Made by a program: the position numbers and the translations under genes
Part shown: one piece after another, positions 11,590-22,604 of the stretch
Layout: the number at the start of each line of letters is the position of its first letter
How positions within the stretch are numbered: the first letter of the stretch is position 1
Assembly: GCA_029876055.1 (NCBI GenBank)
Contig: CM056877.1
Coordinates: forward strand, 4,340,001 to 4,404,000
Direction: 5' to 3'
Length of the DNA: 64,000 nt
DNA from: Madurella fahalii
Taxonomy: Eukaryota > Ascomycota > Sordariomycetes > Sordariales
The notes under the pieces: model-generated
What the model was told of the DNA's origin: nothing
The model's input: only the letters and a program-made list of their open reading frames with translations
Databases searched by the model: none

Positions 11590-11890
11590 CCAAGTTGAAG
11601 AGAAAGAGGGTTCCTGCCCGGTGTTTGATGGTGCTGTTTTGATAAGTTGTAGAGGCGAAGTTGTCGATGAGGAAGCCGGTTCCTGCCTGATGTTTGATGG
11701 TGTTGAGTTGATGATGGTGTGGGAAATCTTGAAAACCGAACAGCTGAACAGGCTTTTTATATTTCTCGATCGGCATGTTTTCAAATCGCCGGACCGTGTC
11801 TGGATAATTAAATTTGGACTTTTTTTTTTCCCAGCATGTTTTCAAATTCTCCGGTTCCATGTGTGGATAACTAAGTTTGGATGTTATCTC
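11590..11890. repeat. Two imperfect short duplications
   Basis: GTTCCTGCCYGRTGTTTGAT followed by GGTG occurs near 11,610 and 11,682, about 72 bp apart. A second pair is built on GCATGTTTTCAAATYSYCCGG and TGTCTGGATAA / TGTGTGGATAA near 11,772 and 11,834. This lies in the region upstream of both flanking secreted-protein relics. Confidence 0.6.
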
Positions 11891-12388
11891 CGTGGATGCC
11901 TGTCTTTCAAACAAGCTCGGACTGAAGTGACACAAAAGGTGCGCAGCGGCGCTTCTGCGGCACGACTTACAATCCCCACTCGCCAATCTTATCCCACTTT
12001 CGGACCCTTGCGCTTCCCTCGCCTAAGAAACACCGCGATTTCTTCACCTCGCTCCTCAGCTACTTGAGCTATAATTAGGAATCTGTCCTTTCCGTTGACC
12101 TGTTCTTCCTTCAGGTATGGCCTTGAGCCGTTCCCTCTTCGAAGTCCCAGATGCGGCGGCCTAGGAAACCACGTTTCAAATGCCGAGGATCCTCGGTATA
12201 AGAGAGAGCTCGAACCGGCGTCGACTTCGACTTCCCAATCATCAAGTCATTCCAGATATACACAGCTTCCTTCTCAGTATCGGTTCGCAGTTAGACATTT
12301 CCTTTCTCGACAATATGCCCCAACTTCTCCAGCTATCCCTGACACTCACCTTATTCCTCAACTATTCCAACATCGTCCATCAAGCACA

Positions 12389-12796
12389 ATAAAGTACTCG
12401 CAGCTCCTCCTCGTTGGCAGTGTGGCCCTCACCTACATCAAAGCCGCTTCGGACGCCGCCAGCAGGGCCGGACAAGTCGCGGCCAGAGACGCTTTGCAGC
12501 CCGCGGCAGTAGACAATATCCTCCCGTCTCGGGACACCCACATGGTAGCCGAGCACCATCCTATGCCTGAAGGTGGCAAGAACAGGAGAAAGGGCAAGAC
12601 CGGCAAGCAGCAGAACACGAGCAAGGGAAAGGAACAGAGCAAGGGAAAGGAACAGAGCAAGGGAAAGGAGCAGAGCAACGGAAAGGAGCAGGGTAAGGGC
12701 AAGGGGAAGGAGCAGGGTAAGGGCAAGGGGAAGGAGGAGGAGGGGACGCGTAGGGTCCACCGTGGAGTCCGTGGAGCGACCAAGAATGGCGTGTAA
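12389..12796 (+). pseudogene. Small basic secreted repeat protein, start codon ATA
   Basis: From 12,389 the frame begins ATA AAG TAC TCG and then encodes KYSQLLLVGSVALTYIKA, a typical short signal peptide, where MKYS... would be expected. The remainder holds a Lys/Arg-rich stretch and four to six copies of a Ser-Lys-Gly-Lys-Glu-Gln unit grading into Gly-Lys repeats, ending ATKNGV. Total 135 residues if initiated here. ATG-to-ATA is the RIP-type transition on the opposite strand. The same frame stays open upstream to an ATG at 12,095, which would give 233 residues without an N-terminal signal. Another ATG at 12,315 opens a different frame that stops after 25 codons. So either the start is lost, or translation uses the upstream ATG. 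No family is recognised. Confidence 0.5.
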
Positions 12797-14741
12797 GCAC
12801 CGTACGGCTAGATAACCGGAGGCATGGTACAAAAGAGACTCGATTGTATCGGTCTACATTGTATAAAGAGAGCGGGTAGAAGATGATTATAGGCTTGCGC
12901 TCCCGATTCTCGCGTTGTCCCAGTCACCCTTAAGTGGCGACTAGTAGCTCCTGTCCAAGCTTACGACGGAGATGCATATGTTAAACCTGGCACACGTACT
13001 ACTGATTCGGGATGGCGAACTCGGCACGCCGCTCCTCGCAATGGTATACCTCAGCAGCCCAACATCACTGCTCGCATTGCATAGCACGTGGGGTTCCAGG
13101 GAACGTAGGTACTTGCCGCTTAGCTTTGCGAGAGTAGCCTTATTGTTCGTGCTAGCCTTGGCCTTATACACGACGAATATATAGACGAGCCGGTTCTTCG
13201 CTGGTTCGTCCCGGTACGTTTATAGGCTGGACTATATGGAGGTATTCATGATGCAACCCGGGGTGGGCAGCCAACGTGATAATGCTGCCCCCGACGGTGT
13301 TCAAGTCCGTCTCCCTGGTAACTACCATAGATGGCCAACTCCTCGTCGATGAGCGTCCTGATTTTCCCAAGTAACTTCATATAAACGCGCTTGTCGACCG
13401 ACATGATATTACATCCCTCGCAGTCCGCAAGCACATGCGCATGGTGTTGCCCACCCCTGTCGGCTCAGAAATGTGCATGGCCAGCAACACGACGGACGGA
13501 TATGCCTCTGCATCTACGAATATAACTATAGCTACGCCGGCACCTTACATGAGGGAGCCGAACAAGCACCTAGACGCGAGAGCGATGATACTATGATGAA
13601 GTTGCTGTCTGGCCTCATCTCCATGGCCACATCGCCAAACTCGACAGTTTAATGCAGCGCGGAGTCCGCGGACACGATCGCGTCGGTGATCGCGTCGGTG
13701 ACTACGTCGCCCTCGTCTATGTTCGCCCCAGCCTATGTCTAGATGTGCCTGAGCCCGGTGATACGCGATTGCGCGGGGGAAAAAGCAAAGCGATAGAGTA
13801 TACACTAGTTGGCGATTTGTAATTCTGGGAGGCAGTGTGGCTCCGCCCGTTGGCGTGTAGAAAGTGGCGCAGAGCGCACAGATCGCCGAGCAATCTCCAT
13901 ATCTTATCATCACATGACTTGCCATCATCCTTCCTCAGCAGCTCAGATGGGCACGTGTGCCATGCCCACTAATTTCGCTCAGGCCCACAGACCGTCTTGG
14001 GCCACCATTTGGGGGTGGAAATGGGGTTGGTCCGGTCCACCGCCCTATCGCAAATCTCTCCGCGCTTCGAGCCTGTGTCGAAGACAGCCAAACCACGGCA
14101 CAGTTGTTCCGAGCCGTCGCAATCAACCCGGCCGTTGCAGTCCGCCCGGCTGTTACTATCAGCCTAGTCTTTGCGGTTAACCCGGCTGGCGTGGCCGACC
14201 TGGCCGTTGTAGTCAATTTAGGGCGCTGCGGTTGACTGGCCGTGGGCCTTGCGGTTTGTCTTACGTTGTTTGGCCCGTGGGCGATTGGCGTGGCCGGAGG
14301 CGCAGTCAGAGCGGCCGAGAAGCCGAGACGCCATGCTAACCAACGCCGGTATATGCAGCTAAGGTAGGCATTTGCTACAGGGAGAATTCTCACCATCTCT
14401 TGATATGCCTCGCAATTCACCATTCATTTTAGCTGCGCTAATATGACAGCATTCTGGACCGCGCGTTGAAGCCGGCTACTACACCAAGGTCCATGCAACA
14501 CCCTTGAAGAGAAATAACTACAGGCAACCTTACAGTTCCCGGTGTCTGCTAGGGTTCTTCTTCTTCTTTTTTTTTTTTTTTCCTCCTCTTCCCTCTTTTC
14601 ATCCACCTTCAACTCTCATTCTGTTCAACGCCGCTCTCTCAGAACCGCGAGTCGATATCCAGTGGGGCCATCGCTTTTCGTATTGCCCCTGCCTCTTCCT
14701 CCTTTCGGATAACGTCCCTCTCTAATATCTTTTTGCCCATT
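12797..14741. other. No intact gene; scattered frame fragments
   Basis: On the minus strand, 13,164-13,370 and 13,246-13,434 encode adjoining protein-like pieces in two frames (ADCEGCNIMSVDKRVYMKLL and SIITLAAHPGLHHEYLHIVQ). They could be one frameshifted gene relic. Around 14,100-14,260 there are imperfect GC-rich repeats coding Thr/Ala-rich text in any frame. A run of about 18 T follows at 14,562. Nothing here can be named. Confidence 0.35.
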
Positions 14742-15878
14742 ATAAGGTCTTGCTACTTAGACTTGCACGTCTATGCTTTTTTGCTACTGTCCCTTTCGCT
14801 CCTAGTCACCGGGAGATCAGTGGGGTCGTCGCGCTCGATAACATTAGGCTCGCGGAGGCATGTAAATGAACGACTCGAGAGGCCATGGGTGAGAGAGGTC
14901 TCCCTCGTTACAGGCGAGGCAGACGAGGACGATGGCAATAATAACGAAGGACTCGAGGCGTTTAACAACGTTAAATTCATCGAATCGACTGGGAGTGGGC
15001 CGGACTACGTTGAGATTAACGGACGGAAAAGGATCGAGGTGGAATGGGCCGAGTATATCACCCTACCAATGTGGGAAAAGAAGGTGAAGGAAATCGACTT
15101 GAAAATTCCAAATACGGAAAACTGGCTTTTCGAGGAAGGTATAGCGCTCAGTACCCGGGATGTCAAGATTTTCCGGGAGTGGCTTAATAAGGTTCTGTCG
15201 CTTGAAGAGCCGGTGAAGCTCAAGGGATGGGAGGCATGGGATCGGTCGCGGGGACGTCAGCCCAAATATACCGGACCAGTTACGAATTGGGAAGATATCA
15301 TTTCCGCCAACTTCACCATAAAAGAAGCTCTTTACAAATCCCTCCAGACCGAGGACGAGACTCTCGATTGGTCCAAGGATGCAGCGTCGTCGGAATGGTT
15401 TGCGAGGTTGGCACACGGGCAGGCCCATGTACTTATGCCACGGGAGGCCGACTTCGCGTACCCCTATGGCGAGCAATACGAGTCTTTCTGGCAGGATTTC
15501 GAGCTCTGGCACCTCACGCATCCGCAGGGGAGGATAGACAAGATATGGCGTTGGGACCCCGACTACCTCGGGAAAGGACCACGGCTGGCTTTTGATAGGC
15601 ACAGCGACGACCCTAAACTCAATAAACAAATAGGTACTAAGCCGACCTACGATGGAAAGGGCTCGGAATACCCGAAGAAACCTAAGGATGGAGACATACC
15701 CTCGAGTACCCTCCATGTCAAAGGACCTCCCTCAAGTCCCAAGTTACCTGGGTTGGAGGACTTGCGACCAAACCCCAAAAAGCGCCCCGCTCCGTCACAG
15801 GATATGGATGAACCAAGATGGGGCCAACCAGTTGAACCGCTGCCGAGGAAGAAAGGGAAGACAACAAAGCACAACTAG
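14742..15878 (+). CDS. Predicted secreted protein of unknown family
   Basis: A single uninterrupted frame ends at 15,878. The segment LDLHVYAFLLLSLSLLVTG near the start is a clear hydrophobic signal-peptide core. It is followed by an acidic region (EADEDDGNNNEG), a middle part rich in Trp and charged residues, and a Pro/Lys-rich tail ending KKGKTTKHN. About 378 residues from 14,742. The frame has no ATG before the signal peptide: at 14,742 the codon is ATA (ATA AGG TCT TGC), and the next in-frame ATG (15,070) would drop the signal. Either the start codon was lost by a G-to-A change, or a short upstream exon supplies it. An acceptor-like TATAAG lies at 14,741-14,746. The absence of stops over more than 370 codons and a third-position GC preference speak for a real gene. 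No domain is recognised. Confidence 0.6.
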   Translation: MRSCYLDLHVYAFLLLSLSLLVTGRSVGSSRSITLGSRRHVNERLERPWVREVSLVTGEADEDDGNNNEGLEAFNNVKFIESTGSGPDYVEINGRKRIEVEWAEYITLPMWEKKVKEIDLKIPNTENWLFEEGIALSTRDVKIFREWLNKVLSLEEPVKLKGWEAWDRSRGRQPKYTGPVTNWEDIISANFTIKEALYKSLQTEDETLDWSKDAASSEWFARLAHGQAHVLMPREADFAYPYGEQYESFWQDFELWHLTHPQGRIDKIWRWDPDYLGKGPRLAFDRHSDDPKLNKQIGTKPTYDGKGSEYPKKPKDGDIPSSTLHVKGPPSSPKLPGLEDLRPNPKKRPAPSQDMDEPRWGQPVEPLPRKKGKTTKHN

Positions 15879-16259
15879 AGTTTGCGTACCCTCCAGGTGC
15901 CTGGACGGAACGGGGATGGCGGGCCGAGGAGGGACACCGGTTGGGAGGTTGAAGACAGGAATATTTAGTCCTTGGCTAGAGCCACCCTCGCCTCCATAAA
16001 ACACATCACTCTCCCACTCCAGCATTATATACTCCACATCCACTCGTCGATATGACTGTGTGCCAAGATACAGCCAAGCCCCGCTGATATTCTGGCGACC
16101 CATTGCTCTTCAACCTCATGTTAGAATGCATCGACCAAATAGCTGCTCGGATAACTCTGGAAAATGCTGTGTATGTAGAAGTGAAGCTCTTCGGTTTCCT
16201 TCGCCCACTTCATGTATACACGCTCGTAAGCAACAGTCATTGAAGCGTCGCTTCAACGA

Positions 16260-18540
16260 GTCTTTCTCGGCATTCCTCTAGCGCCTCATACACTGTAGGA
16301 GAGGATAGACAATGTTGGCGGTGAGGGCCCGGGTTTGTGTGTGGATTCCGTATTCTTTTCATTTGGTGCGGTATACTGGCAAATCCATTCACGTAGCATG
16401 GTCACACTCGGCGTCCAATTGGTAGTCAAGTATGTGTATGTGAGAGCTACCGAAGACTGGAATCTCCCCCTGCAAATTCATGTTCGGTCCGGAGCAGACG
16501 CAGGTGGTCCGGCATTTGTTTATCCACGCCGGACTGGAACAGCCGGCGCACGACGTGGCTAATAGCCTCGGTGGACACCAACGTGAGAAAGCTGATGGTG
16601 CATTGCGAGCCCCTCTTGGTCATCCCGAAGCGGATTCCGAAGCGGAGATCCGGACGAGTCTCGAGACCCCTGACTCATCCTCTCGTCGCGATATACGAGA
16701 CGCTGACGCCGGAGATCACCTCGATGACATGGCCAATGGTACCCTCTGTGTTGGGCATCGTTACGAGGTTCTGGAGCCAAACCGTCACAAGCGCGGTCTT
16801 CACGGCGAGCACCTCTGACGCCCCCCAGACGGGGCGGACGGGGAGGCGCCGAAGCGGACACCTTGTCTATTATCTCGAGGAAGCGGCGCTGAACCTGCGC
16901 GGAGCTCGAGGCCACCGCAGCGAGATTAGCGCCGTCGATGAAGCGCATCTCGTGCTTGAGCGAAGGGGGTTTGGCGGAGCTGCAGAGAACGCCGGCCACG
17001 GCGCCGATGACAACCCACAAGCGGCGGTCCTGCTCGCCGATACGCTCCGTCAGCGACGAGATCCGCTGCGTCTGCATCCTCGTCGATTCGGCGCACGCCC
17101 GGCTCTGGGCCTGCATGCGGGCCATCACGTCGGTCTGCTCAGCAAACCTGCGCTCCGTCTCGCTGAGGTCTTTTGCGCGGCCAACGTCGTCTTCCGCTAG
17201 GGCCTTGATACGTCCGGCGTCGGCCATCGCAGCCGCGGCCTCGCGGACATGTTTGCCTACCGCGTCCTCGGCCTCGCTAAGCTTGGCCTGGATCGTGCGG
17301 ATGGCCTTGTCGCGCTCTTCGACGTTCGCGGCGGCCACATCCTTGTCGAGCTAGGTTAACTACATGATGCAGGCCAGCCGGGTCGCCAGCTCCCTGTTTT
17401 TCCCCCGTGAGCGGCTTTGCTCGTCTTGCAGGGCCCGGATCCGCCCGGCAGGGAGATTGCTGGTATTTAAGAGCTCCTGGTTCTCCAGACAGACTGCCTT
17501 GCAGTGCCGAACCTCGTTAACCACGACAGCCTCCAAGGACGCAATCCTGTCTGCTCCCTCGTCGCACACCTTGGCTGTCTCCTCCAGGTACGCCGCCGCT
17601 TGCTCCTCGGACACACCCAGGTCCTCTACAAGCTTCGTCTGTGCTGCCAAGGCTACCTCGTGCTTCTACGCCAGCAAAACGTTGGCCGCAGCATCTTTTC
17701 TAGCCGACGCGAGGTCAGCCTCGATGGTCTCGTCGTTCTCGCGTAGGACCCTCTGGTGGTCGACGTGGAGCGCCTCCAGCCGGCGCGTCAGCTCGGCGGC
17801 TGCGGGGCCGGTAATGCTATCGTCCGCCGTCTGCTGACTATAGGCGATGGCCATCTTTATATACGCATGGTCCCAAGGTAGGTCGAGGTGAATGTAAGCA
17901 GCTCGTACCCGACAGTCTCTGGCAGCTTGTTGGCTACTTCGACCTGCCCAGCACGACTCGCAATCACCGCGGAAAGCTTCATCTGCTTGTCGCTCAGGGC
18001 GTTCTCCAGCTCTTGGTTGGTCTGGATACCTGATTCGATGCTCACCGGGCTTTCTGGAGCTCGGCAACCTGTTGATCGGCCGTCTTGTTACGGCTTTCAA
18101 CCTAGGGGGCGACGTCTTGCTGAGTCTGCCCACAGCGGCTGCTTTTCGCCGCAACTTCTCGAGCAAGCTCTAGTTGTCGCTTATTATCTTGTGCTGGTTG
18201 GGCACCGGGACTCCACCGTGCCCGAGGAATGACTGTGCGTGGGTTGGCATATTCCTGCTGGTCGGTTTTGTGACTGGCAGAGGTTGCTTCCTTGTGTTGC
18301 CGGGAGGTTGCACCCCGAGACGGACGCCTGCCATTGTCTACTGTTACCCGCCTTCTGTCCGTTGCGCCTGCCGTTCCACTGCGGTCCTGGCCCCGTTGTG
18401 CGCAAAGTGGCCAGGCTTGTCATCACACCGAAACTGGAATGCGCAGCCCACGGCACTTTGCCTGTCCGGATGTGGCTCGAGGAGGCGGACTTGAGCACCG
18501 CAAAGGCTCTTCTCGGCCCCCTCCGGGCGGTCCACGATGA
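16260..18540 (-). pseudogene. Large coiled-coil protein, decayed
   Basis: The minus strand encodes a long coiled-coil rich in Ala, Glu, Arg and Gln, spread over several frames. Recognisable pieces in order are CAFQFRCDDKPGHFA near 18,430 (possibly a degenerate zinc knuckle), NKRQLELAREVAAKS near 18,170, ESGIQTNQELENALSDKQ near 18,030, then 17,666-17,840, 17,360-17,650 and 16,850-17,338. The last three share one frame, separated only by TAG codons near 17,668, 17,360 and 17,350 that fit CAG-to-TAG. After about 16,840 the reading shifts to a frame containing PDLRFGIRFGMTKRGSQCTI and HVVRRLFQSGVDKQMPDHLR. Frameshifts are needed near 18,050, 17,860 and 16,840. The family is not recognised. Confidence 0.55.
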
Positions 18541-18559
18541 CTTCCGAGGGCTAACAACG

Positions 18560-19735
18560 GCCCGGCGGGGGGGCCATCGACGCCAGAGAGACTGATCTTC
18601 AGGTCAGGGAGGCTGAAAGTCAAACCAGGGATGCTGACCTTCGGACGAGGGAGGCTGGCCTTCAGAGCGGGGTAGGTTCGATAGAAGCGGGCCAAGAGGA
18701 GCTCGCCAGAGCGCAGGCTGCCAACACTACCGAACGCGTCAGAATAGGCAATCTCAAGAGCGACGTGGTCAAGGACGCTGCCATGCTGAATGCGCTGAAA
18801 ACCAACTTTGAGGATGCGCACAAGAACGCTGCCGGCAACTTGTCGTCGGCAGGGACGGCGATGGCGCAGAGGATCGATCAGTTATGCGACTCGCTAGAGC
18901 ATTACTCGATCCAGGCGACGCAACTCGAGTCCCGCGTCGAGGTGATGGTCGAACGCGACTCGGCACTCTCAAGAGACGTCGCTGCCTCGGGAGGCGGATG
19001 CACAGAACGGCGCGGCGAATGCTGTAGTGCAGACGCTGACCGACCAGGTGGCAGGCTTGACCAAGCAGCTACAGGCGAAGGAGCTTGCGCTGTCTTCTCA
19101 CGCCGAGGGGGCTGACAAGCTCACCCGCAGGATCGCCGATCTGCAATCGGACGGGGCTACGTTGAGGGCAACATTCTCAAGCCTCGAGGCGCAGTTAGTC
19201 GAAGCGAAGGAGGCCGTATCCCAGCGTTGTGAGCTGCGGTCCGAGAGAGAATCCTGGAAGCAGGCTCTGTTGGACCTCGAGGAGCAGCTGACCAAAACCA
19301 GCGGAGTGGTATCCCCGGACGGATGCGAGTCTCGCAAGCGGCGCCGCAGTGATGGCGAGCAGAGGCATCGCGGTCCGACCCGCCGCGGACCGAGTGGTGA
19401 GGCTCGTGCAGTCCATAGCTTCGGACCTACTCCAGATCGAGCCTACGGAGGTCGGGCCACTTAAGCCCGGATCGCCAAGGCTGTACTACAAGCTGAGCAC
19501 CCTGCTTACAGCCCAGGCTACGCGCCGCGCTAGCGTGAGTTTCTCCAGACGGGTACGCCAGGCACGTGGCACTGCTTCCAGACAGTGGTGGATATCGGGC
19601 AACAAAATGGAGCGCTCCGGGGCCGCTGTCCGCGGCATATCCACTGCGAATGCCTCCAGGTAATGCTTCGGCGCGAGGAAGGCGGGGTGAAGACGCTCTT
19701 CACCATGCGTCTACAAGCGTCGACGACCAACAGCG
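18560..19735 (+). pseudogene. Second coiled-coil protein, divergent from the first, decayed
   Basis: The plus strand reads AIDARETDLQVREAESQTRD from 18,580, then a long heptad-rich stretch through MLNALKTNFEDAHKNA (18,765 on) and VQTLTDQVAGLTKQLQAKEL (19,027 on). A basic SRKRRRSD cluster follows, and a compact C-terminal part contains WHCFQTVVDIGQQNG and RCPRHIHCECLQVML. Frame changes near 18,990, 19,340 and 19,560 break it. The Cys/His pattern at the end resembles C-terminal domains of fungal coiled-coil proteins, but no name can be given. It is head-to-head with the minus-strand gene, with only tens of bases between them. Confidence 0.5.
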
Positions 19736-20138
19736 GTTAGGGTAGCCAATAATACTCTTTTGGCAGTGCCGCTCCCGCAGTTCGTATGCATCCAACCGTG
19801 AGCAGTACGTGCCTGGTTCCAATATCCGCCGAAATTGCCCCGAGGCATGGCCTGTGTGCTGGTCGTACCGGCCGCTCCACCTTCTAGCCCCGCATCGTCG
19901 CTCTTGCCGTGGTAATGTCCATCAATGAAGTTGCTGTGGGATCAATTCTTAGCAGTATCCGCGCAGTTGCCTGCGGCGACGGGAGGGAGGCTACCGGTAG
20001 AAGGGGCCCTCTCCTATGAAGTGGAGAATGTAGGGGTTGTTAGACGGCGGGCTATCGCCAAGATAGTATACATAACTCAATGACAATATCGCTACGTAAG
20101 GTAAGTACATGACTCAATGGCAAACCCCCTGAGGAACA
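19736..20138. other. No gene seen
   Basis: Intergenic DNA between the coiled-coil relic and the methyltransferase 3' end. No frame, repeat or RNA signal was recognised. Confidence 0.4.
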
Positions 20139-21734
20139 TTATTCTGGCTTCTGCCCATACACGACGTGGCTATCTCGCCCGTTAGCTAAGAGAAGCTTCA
20201 TAGCTATTGCTGATACAATAGGGAGAGATATTAGTAAGGACGGAACAGGACAGGCGCACTCACAAATCAACGGCGCAATGAATATCCCTGTTCCGCAGGT
20301 CCTTACGGACCTTGGCGAGCAGCACTTGCACCTCCTCAGGCCGCCATTTGAGCACGCCTGTGAAGAGTCGGAGCGTGAATGCCTCAAGGCCGTTCTCGAT
20401 CTGCCTCAGGTTGTACAATCCGACGTGCTTGAGGGTCGGGTGCCTCGGCCAAGGCCCGATAGGGAACTTGAAGCGCTGATGCTTGATGTTCTGGAACCCG
20501 GCGTCGCGTGCCCACCCCTCCAGCCTAGGTCCCGGGCTGACCTCTCGCCCCGTCTTATTCGCCGCCTCAAGGAAGAGGTTGTCCCAGATCAGCACGTCGT
20601 GCGTCTCCTTGAGCGAGCCGTCCTCCGAGTAATATTGCAGATCGAAGTCCTGGAACTCGGCCCAGCCGCCGGGGCTGAGATTGCTATTTGTAGGAGAAGG
20701 TCAGTTCGACTAGTCCTAGGAGATCGAGTTCAATGGGGAGCCCGTACTCATATATGTTCTTGAACAGACCAGGCCAGTCAGCAATACAGGCAGCCATATA
20801 CCGTGTAAAGATGAAGTCGAACGGTGCGGAATGTAGCCAGGGGCTCTCGACATCGTCGATCTCAAACTTGAGGTTTGGGGGGACCCTAAGGATAAGCGAT
20901 GAGACATTAGTGCACCTCTTCGTGGGCTTTACAGGCGACTTCCCATGCGACATAGCGGCTTACCAGGTAGGTTGGATCGCGCTGAGATCATTTCCAAGTA
21001 CCTGATAGCCATAGTCAGTAAGTGCAAGAAGTGGGCGATGCATCCTACGCATCGTCACAGATTCAAAACTTGCCTCGGCGCCGGGAAACATGTCGGCAAT
21101 GACCATGGCCCCTGCCAACGTAACACTTAGCTAAAAGAACAGAGAAGGGTGGTCCTGTGCCACCCACAAATTCCGGTGCCCGTTCCCACGTCGAGGATTC
21201 TCTTGACTTTTTTCTCCTCGATTGGGGCGTGGAACAACTTGTCCCCGGTGCCCTTAACCATCATCTCGTGCGTCAAGTCAAGACGGCTGAGCTCGAGCTC
21301 GTCGTTTGGAAACGGATATACTGTCTCAGGGCATTGGCACTCTTTCGATACAATTGGGAACAGGGATGCAGACTGCCCGACCGGAAAGCGTGGTAACGCC
21401 GGCCATACTCAATAGGGTAATCAATGACACTGGACGTCAGCGACGCGGTGAATGAAGAGCTGCAAGCCATCACCAAAGTCAGAGGAGCGAACCATGTAAA
21501 TGCCGATGATTTCCATTCCTAGTCGTCGGGGACTTACAGCTGGTCGTCAATCGCCGAGTCGGTGTCGTCAAGCTACCGTGGAAAAGGTCGCGTCAGAAGC
21601 GATAACTAGCGGGCTGCGGGCTACACAATGGCTGGACGAACCGTGGTGTCAACTTGAATTGGCTCGTCCATAGGATCTGATGTCGCCGCCGTTGCCGATG
21701 TTGATGCTGGCACCGATGTCCTATCACGGTCCAT
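20139..21734 (-). CDS. LaeA-like SAM-dependent methyltransferase
   Basis: A nine-exon minus-strand gene that appears intact. Exons (plus coordinates): 21,642-21,734; 21,538-21,572; 21,374-21,459; 21,168-21,320; 21,074-21,111; 20,964-21,001; 20,748-20,885; 20,264-20,683; 20,139-20,169. They sum to 1,032 nt, 343 residues, and every junction keeps phase. The protein has a disordered Ser/Thr-rich N-terminus, the family hallmark YGRRYHAFRSG, SAM-binding motif I ILDVGTGTG (about residue 110), GNDLSAIQPTWVPPN, FEIDDVESPW, FDFIFTRYMA, LSPGGWAEFQDFD, and the typical last residues VVYGQKPE. This is the TAM/LaeA-like family. LaeA itself is a nuclear regulator of secondary metabolism in Aspergillus, but many paralogues have unknown substrates. 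The intron between exons 5 and 6 (21,002-21,073) begins GC rather than GT. The first donor (GTTCGT) is weak, with an alternative at 21,626. Start chosen: ATG at 21,734, first Met of an acidic N-terminus. Confidence 0.88.
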
Positions 21735-22604
21735 CTTTTCTGGCGCTACTTTATTTACTGTGCGTGCGCCAAGAGAGAAATGAAAGGGGGCAGTTGCTTC
21801 GATGACATGACAAAGATATATCATTTACCGAGGTACCCACTTCCCCCGGTCTACCGAGCCAGCTCACCCCGCTTTCCGGCCATCAAGGCTCGTACTGGAC
21901 AAGTTCATCCTTCGGGCGATCGCCACAGCAGTTTTTGATTGGCTATGACCGACCGCGTCTCCGCTGCTCCCGACAGATCAGGGAAGGCGTGTCCAACTCA
22001 AGGATGATGGATAAGCACACGGATCACCCGAGACCAATAAAACCAAGGTGGCACAGCGGGCCATCTGCAGGGTGTTTGCTGACCGGGGAAGATGCGTAGA
22101 GAGGTGCTTGCTGGCTAAGAATTGGGAAGGGTGATTCATTCAGTTGACCCATTGGAGCCATGGCTGCTCATGCTAACCCACCCGCCCTGATTACGGGCGC
22201 ATTTCCAGAGCCGAGAGTATGCGTTGTCCGCCAGCATGAAAGACTCGCACAATCTCATGGATAACGAGATTGTGAGGCTACGGCAAGTCCCTGAATCTAT
22301 TATCCTAGACTTGTATATATCTGCTTATCTTGTTTTAGGATAGGTGCGAGCTCTAATTAGCTACCTTGCTCTATCAATAGTTTTTCCTCTCAACCTATTT
22401 GTAAAACCCTTGTTCTCAGTCGATGGGAAAATAAAGATCAGCACCTAGATACAGAGAGCTTGACAGTTCCCCAATAATTCATTGGGGGCGCTTGTAGTTA
22501 TAATTGTCTGCCACCCTATCATCAAGCGTTAAGGACAATGGTTATTAGCGATATCTCTACTGTGCCTCCTTAGTTTATTGTCGGCCAACCCGATAGATAA
22601 AGCA
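21735..22604. other. Intergenic region between methyltransferase and P450 relic
   Basis: This would be the shared upstream region of the divergent methyltransferase and P450. It contains a perfect 9-bp inverted repeat, CACAATCTC / GAGATTGTG (22,248-22,256 and 22,266-22,274). No coding frame is supported. The N-terminal third of the P450 could not be found here. Confidence 0.45.

Noticed and set aside
12433..12832. Long minus-strand frames rich in Leu/Pro/Ser opposite the basic repeat protein
   Set aside because: They are the antisense of the GGAAAGGAGCAG-type repeat, so low complexity explains their length.
15063..15716. A 217-codon minus-strand frame
   Set aside because: It lies opposite the 14,742-15,878 gene and lacks a start context or recognisable content; a shadow frame.
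16571..17837. Long plus-strand frames across the coiled-coil relic
   Set aside because: The minus strand carries the heptad pattern across TAG-separated segments in one frame; the plus frames are its GC-rich antisense.
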